Source: an uncultured Eubacterium sp. | GTDB lineage: Bacteria > Bacillota > Clostridia > Lachnospirales > CAG-274 | DNA: 64,000 nucleotides | Assembly (NCBI GenBank): GCA_900551755.1 | Contig: URXK01000001.1 | Location: 248,001-312,000, forward strand | Direction of reading: 5' to 3' | Shown here: positions 32,824 through 41,980 of the stretch, one piece after another | How the letters are laid out: each line of letters starts with the position of its first letter | Numbering within the stretch: the first letter of the stretch is position 1 | Program-made: the position numbers and the translations under genes | Notes under the pieces: model-generated | Database searches by the model: none | What the model was told of the DNA's origin: nothing | What the model saw: the letters and a program-made list of their open reading frames with translations, nothing else

Positions 32824-35007
32824 ATGGATATGGAAAAGGATACTAATTTATATGAAGAAAGAAAAAATACTGTATTTTCTTTTATTAAGGATAAGGAATA
32901 CAGACCTATGAGGGTTAAGGATATAGCTGCTTTTATGAGAGTTCCTTACAACGAAATACAGCTTCTTTATGATATTATTGATGAACTTGAGTCAGAGGGA
33001 AAAATTGTTACTACAAAAAAAGGCAAAATTGTTTCTGCTGAAAGTTTACATCAGTATGCAGGTACATTTACTGGTAATAGCCGAGGCTTTGGTTTTGTTA
33101 CTGTTGAGGGTATGGAAGAAGATATTTTTATTCCAGCTAGTGCAACTAATGGTGCTATGCACAAAGACAAGGTTATATGCCGTATTGTAAATCAGACTAA
33201 TAGGAGAGCTGAGGGTGAAATTGTCAAGGTTCTTGGTCACGGTATGAAGCATATTGTTGGTACTTATGAAAAGGTTAAAAATTATGGCTTTGTTATACCA
33301 GATGACAAGAAAATGTGTGATGATATTTTTATTCCGTCAGGCAAAAATTTAGGTGCTGTAGATGGACATAAAGTCCTTGTTCATATTACAAAAGCACCTA
33401 CAGCGGAAGATAATCCAGAAGGTGAAGTAACAGAAATATTAGGTCATATTAATGACCCTGGTGTAGATATTCTTTCTATTATAATGCAGTACGATTTGCC
33501 AACAGAATTTCCAGAGGTTGTGTATAATCAAATTGAAACTATTGATGAAACCATTGATAATGAGGATAAAACAGGCAGAACAGATTTTAGAGATGTTACA
33601 ATGGTAACTATTGATGGTGAAGATGCAAAGGACCTTGATGATGCTGTTTCTGTTGAAAAGCTGGAAAATGGAAATTATAAATTAGGCGTATATATTGCTG
33701 ATGTATCTCATTATGTTAAGGAAAAATCTCCTCTTGACAAAGAAGCATACAAGAGAGGTACTAGTGTTTATCTTGTAGATAGAGTTATACCAATGTTGCC
33801 ACATAAACTTTCTAATGGTATTTGTTCTCTTAATGCTGGCGAAGATAGATTTAGTCTTTGCTGTATTATGGAAATTAATAACAAGGGTGATATTGTTGCT
33901 CACGATATAAAAAAGGCAATTATTAATGTAAACAGAAGAATGAGTTATACAGTTGTTTATGACCTTCTTACTAATGATAATTCTCAATATTATGAGGAGT
34001 ATAAGGATTTAGTACCAATGTTTAAGGAAATGGAAAAATTGAGAAATATCCTCCTTAAGAAAAGACAAAAAAGAGGTGCTATTGACTTTGAAAGTGAAGA
34101 AGCTAAAATTGTTCTTGATGAAAATGGAAAGCCTATTGACATTGTTAGACGAGAAAGAAATGTTGCCACAAGCATAATTGAAGAATTTATGTTGGCAGCT
34201 AATGAAACTGTTGCAGAACATTTTTATTGGCTTGAAACTCCTTTTGTATATAGAACTCACGAAGTTCCTGATGAGGAAAAGTATGAGAAACTTCAATTGT
34301 TGGTTGCTCCACTTGGCTATGCTTTAAAGGGCAGTTCTAAGCACCCTAAGAGTTATCAACAGCTTTTGTTACAGACTAAGGGTAAGCCAGAAGAAATGCT
34401 TATACACAGAATGACATTAAGAAGTATGAAACAAGCTAAATATACTGCTGATAACGGACAGCATTTTGGTCTTGCTGCAACTTATTATTGCCACTTTACT
34501 TCACCTATAAGAAGATACCCAGACTTACAAATACACAGAATAATTAGTGAATATCTTGATGGTACTTTAGATGAAGATAGAATTAGACATTATAAAAAGA
34601 TTTTGACAGAAGTAGCAAATAATTGTTCTATAAATGAAAGACGAGCTGACGATGCTGAAAGAGATACTGATAAGTATAAGATTGTTCAGTATATGAAGGA
34701 TAAGGTTGGTCAAGAATTTGATGGATTTATTTCAAGTGTAACTTCTTGGGGCATTTATGTTGAACTTCCAAATACTGTTGAAGGTATGGTTTCTGTTAAG
34801 GACTTAGATGATGACTACTATGACTATGATGAAGAACATTTAAGATATATTGGTGAAAATACTCACAAGACATATACAATTGGTGACAAGGTGCGAGTTG
34901 TACTTGTGAGAGCAAGTCTTGAAACTAGAACTATTGACTTTGACTTTGTTGAAGAAGATGAAAGTGAAAAAATACTTGCTCAATTTAGAAATAAAGTTAT
35001 AAAGTAA
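32824..35007 (+). CDS. rnr: Ribonuclease R
   Basis: 3'-5' exoribonuclease for structured RNA. An N-terminal winged helix (RPMRVKDIAAFMRV) and cold-shock domains (GNSRGFGFVTVEG, KNYGFVIPDD) lead into the RNB catalytic domain with the acidic site DGEDAKDLDDAVSVE. A C-terminal S1 domain follows (GFISSVTSWGIYVELPNTVEGMV). ATG 32824 follows AAGGGG at seven bases; the ATG at 32806 lies upstream of that site. 727 residues. Confidence 0.96.
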   Translation: MDMEKDTNLYEERKNTVFSFIKDKEYRPMRVKDIAAFMRVPYNEIQLLYDIIDELESEGKIVTTKKGKIVSAESLHQYAGTFTGNSRGFGFVTVEGMEEDIFIPASATNGAMHKDKVICRIVNQTNRRAEGEIVKVLGHGMKHIVGTYEKVKNYGFVIPDDKKMCDDIFIPSGKNLGAVDGHKVLVHITKAPTAEDNPEGEVTEILGHINDPGVDILSIIMQYDLPTEFPEVVYNQIETIDETIDNEDKTGRTDFRDVTMVTIDGEDAKDLDDAVSVEKLENGNYKLGVYIADVSHYVKEKSPLDKEAYKRGTSVYLVDRVIPMLPHKLSNGICSLNAGEDRFSLCCIMEINNKGDIVAHDIKKAIINVNRRMSYTVVYDLLTNDNSQYYEEYKDLVPMFKEMEKLRNILLKKRQKRGAIDFESEEAKIVLDENGKPIDIVRRERNVATSIIEEFMLAANETVAEHFYWLETPFVYRTHEVPDEEKYEKLQLLVAPLGYALKGSSKHPKSYQQLLLQTKGKPEEMLIHRMTLRSMKQAKYTADNGQHFGLAATYYCHFTSPIRRYPDLQIHRIISEYLDGTLDEDRIRHYKKILTEVANNCSINERRADDAERDTDKYKIVQYMKDKVGQEFDGFISSVTSWGIYVELPNTVEGMVSVKDLDDDYYDYDEEHLRYIGENTHKTYTIGDKVRVVLVRASLETRTIDFDFVEEDESEKILAQFRNKVIK

Positions 35008-35017
35008 ATAAAAACTG

Positions 35018-35049
35018 AAAGTGCAATGCTTGTGCGTTGCACTTTTTAT
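35018..35049 (+). terminator. Terminator after rnr
   Basis: 9-bp perfect stem AAAGTGCAA/TTGCACTTT, 10-base loop, T-rich exit. Confidence 0.82.
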
Positions 35050-35182
35050 TTATGTATAAAAATAAAAAATATGAATAAAAATTAAATTTTATGTTGCAAA
35101 TAATACCAAAAGGTGCTAATATCGTTGATATAAGATAAAGATAATGTTTGGATATAATTCAAATATTAACGGGAGGTATTTT

Positions 35183-36712
35183 ATGCTAGGTAAAATTAAT
35201 TCCGCTGCATTAAGGGGAATAGATGGGTATACAGTGTCAGTTGAGGTAGATGTTAGTCAAGGTCTACCTGCTTTTGATATTGTTGGTTTGCCAGATAATG
35301 CTGTAAAGGAATCAAAGGAAAGAGTTCGTACAGCTATTAAAAATTCAGGCTTTGAATTTCCAGTAAAAAAAATTACAGTCAATCTTGCTCCTGCCAATAC
35401 TAAAAAGGAAGGACCAGCTTTTGACTTACCTATTGCTATGGGTATTTTAGCTTGTGTTGATAAAATTAAAGCAGACAAAGTGGCAGACAGTATTATTATT
35501 GGCGAATTATCTCTTGATGGTAGTGTTAAAAGCGTAGACGGTATACTTCCTATGGTTTATTCAGCTTGGGAAAATGGCTTTAAAAGGTGTTATGTTCCTT
35601 TTGATAATGTGCAAGAGGCTGCCCTTGTTAAGGATATTGAGGTTATTGGCATTAGGAGAGTTGATGAGTTTGTGGATATAATAAATGGTGATATACCTGT
35701 TGAGCCTATAACTGTAGATATTGATGCTCTTTTTTCACAAAGTGAAAGCTACGATAACGATTTTTCTGATGTTAAGGGTCAAGAAAATGTAAAACGAGCA
35801 TTAGAAATTGCTGCAGCTGGTATGCATAACATACTTATGATAGGACCTCCTGGTTCAGGTAAAACTATGATGGCAAAAAGACTCCCTACTATTTTACCAG
35901 ACCTTACATTTGAAGAAAGTATAGAGATTACTAAAATATATTCTGTTTCTGGTTTAATAAGAAATAAAAGTGCTTTAGTTACAAAAAGGCCTTTTCGTTC
36001 TCCTCATCATACAATTTCTGGTTCGGCTATGGTTGGTGGTGGCAGAGTGCCTAAGCCTGGTGAAGTTAGTTTGGCACATAATGCTATATTGTTTTTAGAT
36101 GAACTTCCAGAATTTCACAGAGATGTTTTAGAGGAATTAAGACAGCCTTTGGAAGATGGTGTTGTTAATATTTCAAGAGTGAATGGAACAATGACATATC
36201 CCGCTGACTTTATGCTTGTTGCAAGTATGAATCCTTGTCCTTGTGGATATTATGGATATTCTGATAAATGTAATTGCACACCAAATAAAATTAGTAAATA
36301 TATGGGCAGAATAAGTGGACCTTTATTGGACAGAATAGATATTCAAGTTGAAGCCGGTCCTGTTGATTATAAGTCATTAGCAAAGGATAAAAAGGGAGAA
36401 AGTTCGGCTGATATTAAAAAAAGGGTAGTTTCTGCTCATAAAATACAGCAAGAACGATATAAAAATGAAAATATATACTTTAATGCTCAGTTAAATGCAG
36501 CACAAATTGAAAAATATTGTCCTCTAGGCGATATGGAAAAAACTATATTAAAAAATGCTTTTGATACTCTTAATTTTAGTGCTAGAGCTTATCATAAATT
36601 GTTAAAATTGGCAAGAACTATAGCTGACCTTGATGGTAGTGAAAATATATTGGTTAATCATATTGCAGAGGCTATTCAACTTAGAAATTTAGATAGAAAG
36701 TTTTTACATTAG
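35183..36712 (+). CDS. comM: YifB/ComM-family Mg-chelatase-like AAA+ ATPase
   Basis: 509 residues. An N-terminal Lon-like domain (YTVSVEVDVSQGLPAFDIVGLPD) precedes an AAA+ core with Walker A MIGPPGSGKTMMAKRLP, Walker B AILFLDELPEFH and a zinc-like CPCGYYGYSDKCNC. A C-terminal Mg-chelatase domain ends the protein. ComM is a branch-migration helicase aiding integration of transformed DNA. ATG 35183 has GGGAGG six bases upstream, which excludes the 13-residue extension. Heads a run with dprA and topA. Confidence 0.93.
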   Translation: MLGKINSAALRGIDGYTVSVEVDVSQGLPAFDIVGLPDNAVKESKERVRTAIKNSGFEFPVKKITVNLAPANTKKEGPAFDLPIAMGILACVDKIKADKVADSIIIGELSLDGSVKSVDGILPMVYSAWENGFKRCYVPFDNVQEAALVKDIEVIGIRRVDEFVDIINGDIPVEPITVDIDALFSQSESYDNDFSDVKGQENVKRALEIAAAGMHNILMIGPPGSGKTMMAKRLPTILPDLTFEESIEITKIYSVSGLIRNKSALVTKRPFRSPHHTISGSAMVGGGRVPKPGEVSLAHNAILFLDELPEFHRDVLEELRQPLEDGVVNISRVNGTMTYPADFMLVASMNPCPCGYYGYSDKCNCTPNKISKYMGRISGPLLDRIDIQVEAGPVDYKSLAKDKKGESSADIKKRVVSAHKIQQERYKNENIYFNAQLNAAQIEKYCPLGDMEKTILKNAFDTLNFSARAYHKLLKLARTIADLDGSENILVNHIAEAIQLRNLDRKFLH

Positions 36713-36722
36713 TGGGGTGCTT

Positions 36723-37817
36723 ATGTATACAGAAAATAATTACATAATGTGGCTTAGTTCATTAATGAGTATAAGTGTTGATGCCAAATCTGAATTAATA
36801 AAAGCTCTTGGAAGTTGTGAAAATGTGTGGCTTGCTGACAGAAAAACTTTAGCAGCTACTAAGATTTTGTCAGATAAAGCACTAGAATCTATTATAAAAA
36901 GTAGATATAGATATGATATAGATGACGAGCTTGAAAAATTATATAAGTCAGATGCTAAGTTCCTTACACCAAATGATAGGGAATTTCCAAAATCTCTTAC
37001 AGCAATGAATGAACCTCCTTTAGGAATTTATGTTGTAGGTAAATTGCCAGATAATTCTTATCCTATGGTTAGCATTGTTGGTTCAAGGCGAATAACAGAC
37101 TATGGTGCAACTGTGTGTAACAGTTTATCAAGAGAATTGGCTGAGGCTGGAGTTGGTATTGTAAGCGGTTTGGCTATGGGTGTTGATGCTATTGCACATA
37201 AGGCAGCTATTGATGCTGGTGGTGAAACTGTTGCAGTATTAGGTACTGGCGTTGATGTGTGTTATCCGGCAGTCAATACAAATCTATATAATGAAATAAA
37301 AGAAAAGGGTTGTTTAATAAGTGAGTTTCCTTTAGGAACAAAAGCCTTTAAGGCAAACTTTCCTTATAGAAATAGGTTGATTGCTTGTTTATCTAGGGCA
37401 ACTCTTGTTATTGAGGCTGCTGAAAAAAGTGGTTCTTTAATAACTGCCAATAGAGCTATTGAAAATAGTAGAATTGTAATGGCTGTTCCTGGTAATATTA
37501 CAAGTAAACTAAGCAAAGGCTGTAATGATTTAATAAGAAAGGGCTGTACTCCAGTAACTTGCACACAAGATATTTTGGAGGATTTAGGTATTAAAATAGT
37601 AAAGAAGGAATTAAAAAAATCTGAAAAAGATTTAATTCCTCTTGCACAAGACGAGAAAATGTTATATGATTGTATAAGTTATGAGCCGATTTCGGCTGAT
37701 GAGTTAGTTGAAAAATTGAGTATGGATACAAGAGAGGTTACCTGCCTTTTGACAATGTTAGAGCTTAAGGGCTGTATAAGAAGATTGTCTGGTCAAAAGG
37801 TAGTACGCAGTCTTTAG
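36723..37817 (+). CDS. dprA: DNA-processing protein DprA
   Basis: 364 residues. N-terminal SAM-like helices precede the Rossmann-like DprA core, with SIVGSRRITDYG, GLAMGVDAIAHKAAID, AVLGTGVDVCYP, FPLGTKAFKANFPYRNRLIA and AVPGNI. A C-terminal winged helix follows (EPISADELVEKLS). It loads RecA on incoming single-stranded DNA in transformation. With comM and the ComEA-like protein it indicates at least a partial competence gene set. Start at ATG 36723 after GGGG. Confidence 0.95.
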   Translation: MYTENNYIMWLSSLMSISVDAKSELIKALGSCENVWLADRKTLAATKILSDKALESIIKSRYRYDIDDELEKLYKSDAKFLTPNDREFPKSLTAMNEPPLGIYVVGKLPDNSYPMVSIVGSRRITDYGATVCNSLSRELAEAGVGIVSGLAMGVDAIAHKAAIDAGGETVAVLGTGVDVCYPAVNTNLYNEIKEKGCLISEFPLGTKAFKANFPYRNRLIACLSRATLVIEAAEKSGSLITANRAIENSRIVMAVPGNITSKLSKGCNDLIRKGCTPVTCTQDILEDLGIKIVKKELKKSEKDLIPLAQDEKMLYDCISYEPISADELVEKLSMDTREVTCLLTMLELKGCIRRLSGQKVVRSL

Positions 37818-37827
37818 GAGGATATAA

Positions 37828-39972
37828 ATGAGTGATAGTGTAAGTTCTAAAGCGGCTGATAAGCCTAAAAAGGCTGAAAAAGCAACTAAGACGAAAAAGA
37901 AATATTTAGTAATAGTAGAGTCACCTGCTAAGGCTAAAACATTAAAAAAATTTTTAGGACCTAATTATAAAATTGAAGCATCTGTTGGTCACGTTAGAGA
38001 TTTGCCTAAAAGCGAACTTGGTATAAATATAGAAAATGATTTTGAACCAAAGTACATTACAATAAGAGGTAAGGGCGAGCTTTTAGCTAAACTTAGAAAA
38101 GAAGTAAAAACAGCTGACAAAGTTTATTTGGCAACTGACCCTGACCGTGAGGGAGAAGCTATTAGCTGGCATTTACTCTTTGCTTTACGACTTGACCCAG
38201 CTAAAACATATAGAATAACATTTAATGAAATTACTAAAAATGCAGTTAAAAAGTCTATTAAAGAAGCAAGGGAAATAGATATGAACCTTGTTGATGCACA
38301 GCAGGCAAGACGAGCATTAGATAGGATTGTTGGTTACAAAATAAGTCCATTACTTTGGAAAAAGGTAAAAAAAGGTTTAAGTGCTGGTAGAGTTCAGTCT
38401 GTTGCCTTAAGACTTATTTGTGATAGAGATGAAGAAATTAAAAATTTTATACCAAAGGAATATTGGTCAATAGAGTCTGAGCTTAAAACTGAAAAGGGTA
38501 AAAAGCTTCCAGCAAAGTTTTATGGCGATACTAATGGCAAAATGGAGCTTAATACAGAGGAAGAAACTCAGCAAGTAGTTGATGTTGTAAATAAGGCTGG
38601 CTTTGAGGTTAAAACTGTTAGAAAAGGTAGCAGACAGAAAAATCCACCAGCTCCTTTTACAACAAGTACAATGCAACAGGAGGCATCTAAGCTCCTTAAT
38701 TATGCTTCTCAAAAAACAATGAGAATAGCACAGCAGCTTTATGAAGGTGTTGATATTAAGGGTGAGGGTACAGTTGGTCTTGTTTCTTATATTAGAACTG
38801 ACTCTGTAAGAATTGCTGATGAGGCTTATGAAGAAGTCAAGGGTTACATTCTTGATAATTTTGGTGATACTTATATTAAGGAAAGAAGAAAGTACAAAAC
38901 TGATGAAAGAGCTCAAGATGCTCACGAGGCCATAAGACCAACATCTTCATTAAGAACACCAGATTCAATTAAGGATAGTCTTTCAAGAGACCAGTACAGA
39001 TTATATAAACTTATTTGGGAAAGATTTGTTGCTAGTCAAATGTCATCAGCTGAATATATGACATTAAGTGCAGATATTCAGTCTGATAAATATATTTTTA
39101 GAGCATCAGGCTCAAAGATTAAGTTTGATGGTTATCTTGCTGTTTACAAGAAAAATGAGGAAAAGAATGATGAAGGTGCTATACCTGAAATTGAAGCAGG
39201 AGATAAGCTTGATATTGTAAGCGTTACTCCTAACCAGCACTTTACTCAGCCTCCAGCTAGATACACAGAATCTATGCTTATTAAGACATTAGAGGAGCTT
39301 GGCATAGGTAGACCATCAACTTATGCACCAACTATCACTACAATTCAGCAAAGAAACTATGTTACAAAGGAAAACAAGGTTTTCTATACTACTGAACTTG
39401 GTGAAATAGTTAATGAAATTATTAAAAATAATTTTGGAGAAATAATAAACAATGCCTTTACTGCTGATATGGAGGCTGCTCTTGATGAGGTTGAAGAAGG
39501 TAAAATGGAATGGAAAGAAGTTCTTAGAAACTTTTATCCTCTTTTTAAGCACCTTCTTGAAGAAGCTGAAAGTAAGGTTGAAAATGTTGAAATTCCTGAT
39601 GTTGTTACTGATGTAATATGTGAGGAATGTGGCAGAAATATGGTTATTAAGTATGGTAAGTTTGGTAAATTCCTTGCTTGCCCAGGTTTCCCAGAATGTA
39701 GAAATACAAAGCCTTTATTTGAGGAGGCTGGTGTAAATTGTCCATTATGCGGTGGAAAAGTCCTTATTAAAAAGACTAAAAAGGGTAGAAAATATTACGG
39801 TTGTGAGAACAATCCAGAGTGTTCACTTATGCTTTGGGATAAGCCAACAGGTGATAAATGCCCTAAATGTGGTTCTGCTTTAGTAGAAAAGGGAACTAAG
39901 AAAATAAAGGTAATGTGTAGCAATACTGAGTGCAACTATGTAGTTGAAAATGAGGATAAAGAAGCTAATTAA
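37828..39972 (+). CDS. topA: DNA topoisomerase I
   Basis: Type IA topoisomerase relaxing negative supercoils. Toprim domain with IVESPAKAKTLKKFLG and ATDPDREGEAISWHL, the catalytic Tyr in SYIRTDSVRI, and three C-terminal four-cysteine zinc ribbons (from about residue 590). A Lys-rich N-terminal leader of ~20 residues precedes the core. 714 residues. It lies directly upstream of the codY-like gene, as in other clostridia. Confidence 0.96.
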   Translation: MSDSVSSKAADKPKKAEKATKTKKKYLVIVESPAKAKTLKKFLGPNYKIEASVGHVRDLPKSELGINIENDFEPKYITIRGKGELLAKLRKEVKTADKVYLATDPDREGEAISWHLLFALRLDPAKTYRITFNEITKNAVKKSIKEAREIDMNLVDAQQARRALDRIVGYKISPLLWKKVKKGLSAGRVQSVALRLICDRDEEIKNFIPKEYWSIESELKTEKGKKLPAKFYGDTNGKMELNTEEETQQVVDVVNKAGFEVKTVRKGSRQKNPPAPFTTSTMQQEASKLLNYASQKTMRIAQQLYEGVDIKGEGTVGLVSYIRTDSVRIADEAYEEVKGYILDNFGDTYIKERRKYKTDERAQDAHEAIRPTSSLRTPDSIKDSLSRDQYRLYKLIWERFVASQMSSAEYMTLSADIQSDKYIFRASGSKIKFDGYLAVYKKNEEKNDEGAIPEIEAGDKLDIVSVTPNQHFTQPPARYTESMLIKTLEELGIGRPSTYAPTITTIQQRNYVTKENKVFYTTELGEIVNEIIKNNFGEIINNAFTADMEAALDEVEEGKMEWKEVLRNFYPLFKHLLEEAESKVENVEIPDVVTDVICEECGRNMVIKYGKFGKFLACPGFPECRNTKPLFEEAGVNCPLCGGKVLIKKTKKGRKYYGCENNPECSLMLWDKPTGDKCPKCGSALVEKGTKKIKVMCSNTECNYVVENEDKEAN

Positions 39973-39983
39973 GAGGTCTTGAA

Positions 39984-40544
39984 ATGAAGGAGTATACTGA
40001 TAGAGTAGCTGATTTTATAGAAAAAGTAGGAGAAAGTTCGTCTTATGAACTTTTCTCCTTAATTGAAAGTGAAATTAATTCAAGAATAACTGTTGTAATA
40101 TCTAATAAAAAAGTTTATGGCAGTGATTTGTATACATCAAGAATAAAAATAGATGGTGTTGTACTCTGTTCAGAATACAATGTTTTAAAGGCTAATTATA
40201 GCTATCTTTCATTTGCTGTCAAAATAATTAAAGAAAAAATACTTCTTGAAAAAATGACAGCCCTTTATAAAAATGTAGTTAATTCTGCTGTTAATGGACT
40301 TACACAAAAGGAACTTGAAGGTATTTGTGCAGTTCTTGATAGTGTTGATAAAAATAGTGGAAATATTATAATAAGTGATATTTCAAAAAAATATAACATA
40401 ACACGCTCAATAATAATAAATGGACTAAAAAAATTAGAATGTGCTGGCATTATTGAAATGTACTCAAAAGGAGTAGGAGGAACTAACATTAAGTTGCTTT
40501 ACTCTGGCATAAGGTCTGTTGTTAGTAAGAAAAGGGGGATATGA
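39984..40544 (+). CDS. codY: CodY-like regulator with severely shortened GAF domain
   Basis: 186 residues instead of the usual ~260. The C-terminal winged helix (about 105-180) is clearly CodY: LTQKELEGICAVLDSVD, SKKYNITRSIIINGLKKLE and SKGVGGTNIKLL. The N-terminal part (about 1-100) aligns only with the first strand and the final strand/long helix of the CodY GAF domain. Some 60-70 residues that normally form the isoleucine/valine pocket are absent. The position immediately after topA supports orthology. GTP/ILV sensing is therefore doubtful. Twelve bases follow topA; the DUF402 gene starts at the next base. Confidence 0.85.
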   Translation: MKEYTDRVADFIEKVGESSSYELFSLIESEINSRITVVISNKKVYGSDLYTSRIKIDGVVLCSEYNVLKANYSYLSFAVKIIKEKILLEKMTALYKNVVNSAVNGLTQKELEGICAVLDSVDKNSGNIIISDISKKYNITRSIIINGLKKLECAGIIEMYSKGVGGTNIKLLYSGIRSVVSKKRGI

Positions 40545-41018
40545 ATGGAAAAAGTTGTTCTTTGGCGTAGAAGATACATACCAAACGAGCTTATATGCCT
40601 TAAAAATGATGAAATTATAAGTATTGACGATGAAAAGGTTGTTACAAAGTGGAATGTGCTTACACCTCGTCACGATTTTACTCACGGTGCTTCCTGCTAT
40701 TTTATAAAGGACGGCTTTAAAGTTAGTAAATTCCTTGATGATGACAACAACCTTCTTTATTGGTATTGTGATATTATTGAAACTGAAATCGATGATAAAA
40801 AAGAAAACTATACTTTTAATGACTTGCTTATTGATGTTATAGTTTATTCTAACGGCTTTGTTAAAGTAGTGGATTTAGATGAAGTTGGCAAAGCCTTGAA
40901 AGAAAATATAATAACTACTGACCTTATAATTAAGGCAACAGAACGAGTAGACAAGCTGCTTAATATTATATATAACGGCAAATTTAATGAGTATACAAAG
41001 TATATTGATGAGGTCTAA
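40545..41018 (+). CDS. DUF402 domain protein
   Basis: 157 residues in the FomD/DUF402 barrel family: FTHGASCYFIKDGFKVSKF, LYWYCDIIETEID, LLIDVIVYSNGFVKVVDLDEV. Some members hydrolyse nucleoside di- or triphosphates or cytidylyl phosphonates; the substrate here is unknown. It begins immediately at the codY stop and ends 1 base before radC, so all three are cotranscribed. Confidence 0.82.
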   Translation: MEKVVLWRRRYIPNELICLKNDEIISIDDEKVVTKWNVLTPRHDFTHGASCYFIKDGFKVSKFLDDDNNLLYWYCDIIETEIDDKKENYTFNDLLIDVIVYSNGFVKVVDLDEVGKALKENIITTDLIIKATERVDKLLNIIYNGKFNEYTKYIDEV

Positions 41019-41019
41019 T

Positions 41020-41724
41020 ATGGCAGATGCTAAAGAAAATCCAAATAAAGGACATAGACAAAGGGTCAAAGAAAGATTTTTAAATGATGGCAATATGGAT
41101 AGCTTTCAAGATTATGAAGTTTTGGAAATGATGTTGTTTTATGCTTATCCTATGAAAGATACTAAGCCTATAGCCAAAAAACTTATATCAATGTATGGGT
41201 CACTACATAATGTTCTAAATACTGAACCTGAACAGCTTGTTCAAGAAGCAAAACTTACCGAGAATGTGGCAATTTATATTAGTATGTTTCCTAGTGTAAT
41301 GAGAAGATATACTAAGAGCTTTTATTCAAAAGGTAGAATTATTGATTGCTTTTCAAAGGCTGTAGATTTATTTTCTGGACTTTTAAAGGCTCAACCCTTT
41401 GAGTCATTTTATCTTGTTTCATTGGATATAGCTAAAAAGGTTATATCAATAGATAGGATAAATGATGGAAATGCAGTAGAAGTTTCACTTTGTTGTGACA
41501 ATATATTAAAAAAGGCTTTACTTAATAAGGCTAGTTTTGTTATAATAGGACATAATCACCCATCAGGTTTTTGTGAGCCATCAACTGAAGATTATCAAAT
41601 AACAAGAGCACTTAGTGATGGTTTAGAATCACTTAAAATTAAGTTAATTGACCATATTATTATATGTGGTGATAAAAATTTTAGTTTTGCTAAAAATAGA
41701 TATTTTGGTATGAAGTACAAATAG
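41020..41724 (+). CDS. radC: RadC-family JAB-domain protein
   Basis: 234 residues. A helix-hairpin-helix-containing N-terminus (QDYEVLEMMLFYAYP) is followed by an MPN/JAB metalloprotease-like domain with VIIGHNHPSGFCEPSTED. Despite the name, a role in repair is unproven. ATG 41020 with GAGGT upstream is chosen; the in-frame ATG at 40987 lies inside the DUF402 gene. Confidence 0.88.
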   Translation: MADAKENPNKGHRQRVKERFLNDGNMDSFQDYEVLEMMLFYAYPMKDTKPIAKKLISMYGSLHNVLNTEPEQLVQEAKLTENVAIYISMFPSVMRRYTKSFYSKGRIIDCFSKAVDLFSGLLKAQPFESFYLVSLDIAKKVISIDRINDGNAVEVSLCCDNILKKALLNKASFVIIGHNHPSGFCEPSTEDYQITRALSDGLESLKIKLIDHIIICGDKNFSFAKNRYFGMKYK

Positions 41725-41735
41725 GAGGGGTAATT

Positions 41736-41936
41736 ATGAAAAAACTTTGCAGAGATACAAATGATAAAATGATTGCTGGAGTATGTGCTGGTATTGCCAA
41801 TTACTTTGGAATTGACAAAACTCTTGTGCGTCTTGTTGTGGCAATTCTTGTAATTTGCTCATTTAGTGGATTGTTTTGGGCTTATTTAATTGCTTGGTTA
41901 ATTATGCCTGAAGATGATAATATAATAGACAACTAA
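41736..41936 (+). CDS. PspC-domain membrane protein
   Basis: 66 residues: KLCRDTNDKMIAGVCAGIANYFGIDKTLVRL (PspC signature; positions about 3-33) and one transmembrane helix (about 35-57). PspC is associated with membrane stress responses; stand-alone copies are common in Firmicutes. Likely last gene of the codY-radC run. AGGAGG site upstream. Confidence 0.88.
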   Translation: MKKLCRDTNDKMIAGVCAGIANYFGIDKTLVRLVVAILVICSFSGLFWAYLIAWLIMPEDDNIIDN

Positions 41937-41980
41937 TTATTAAATATATAATAAGATACATTTAAGGAGGATAACTCAAA

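Noticed and set aside
40987..41019. Upstream in-frame start of radC inside the DUF402 gene
   Set aside because: GAGGT sits five bases before ATG 41020, and the extension does not match RadC N-termini.
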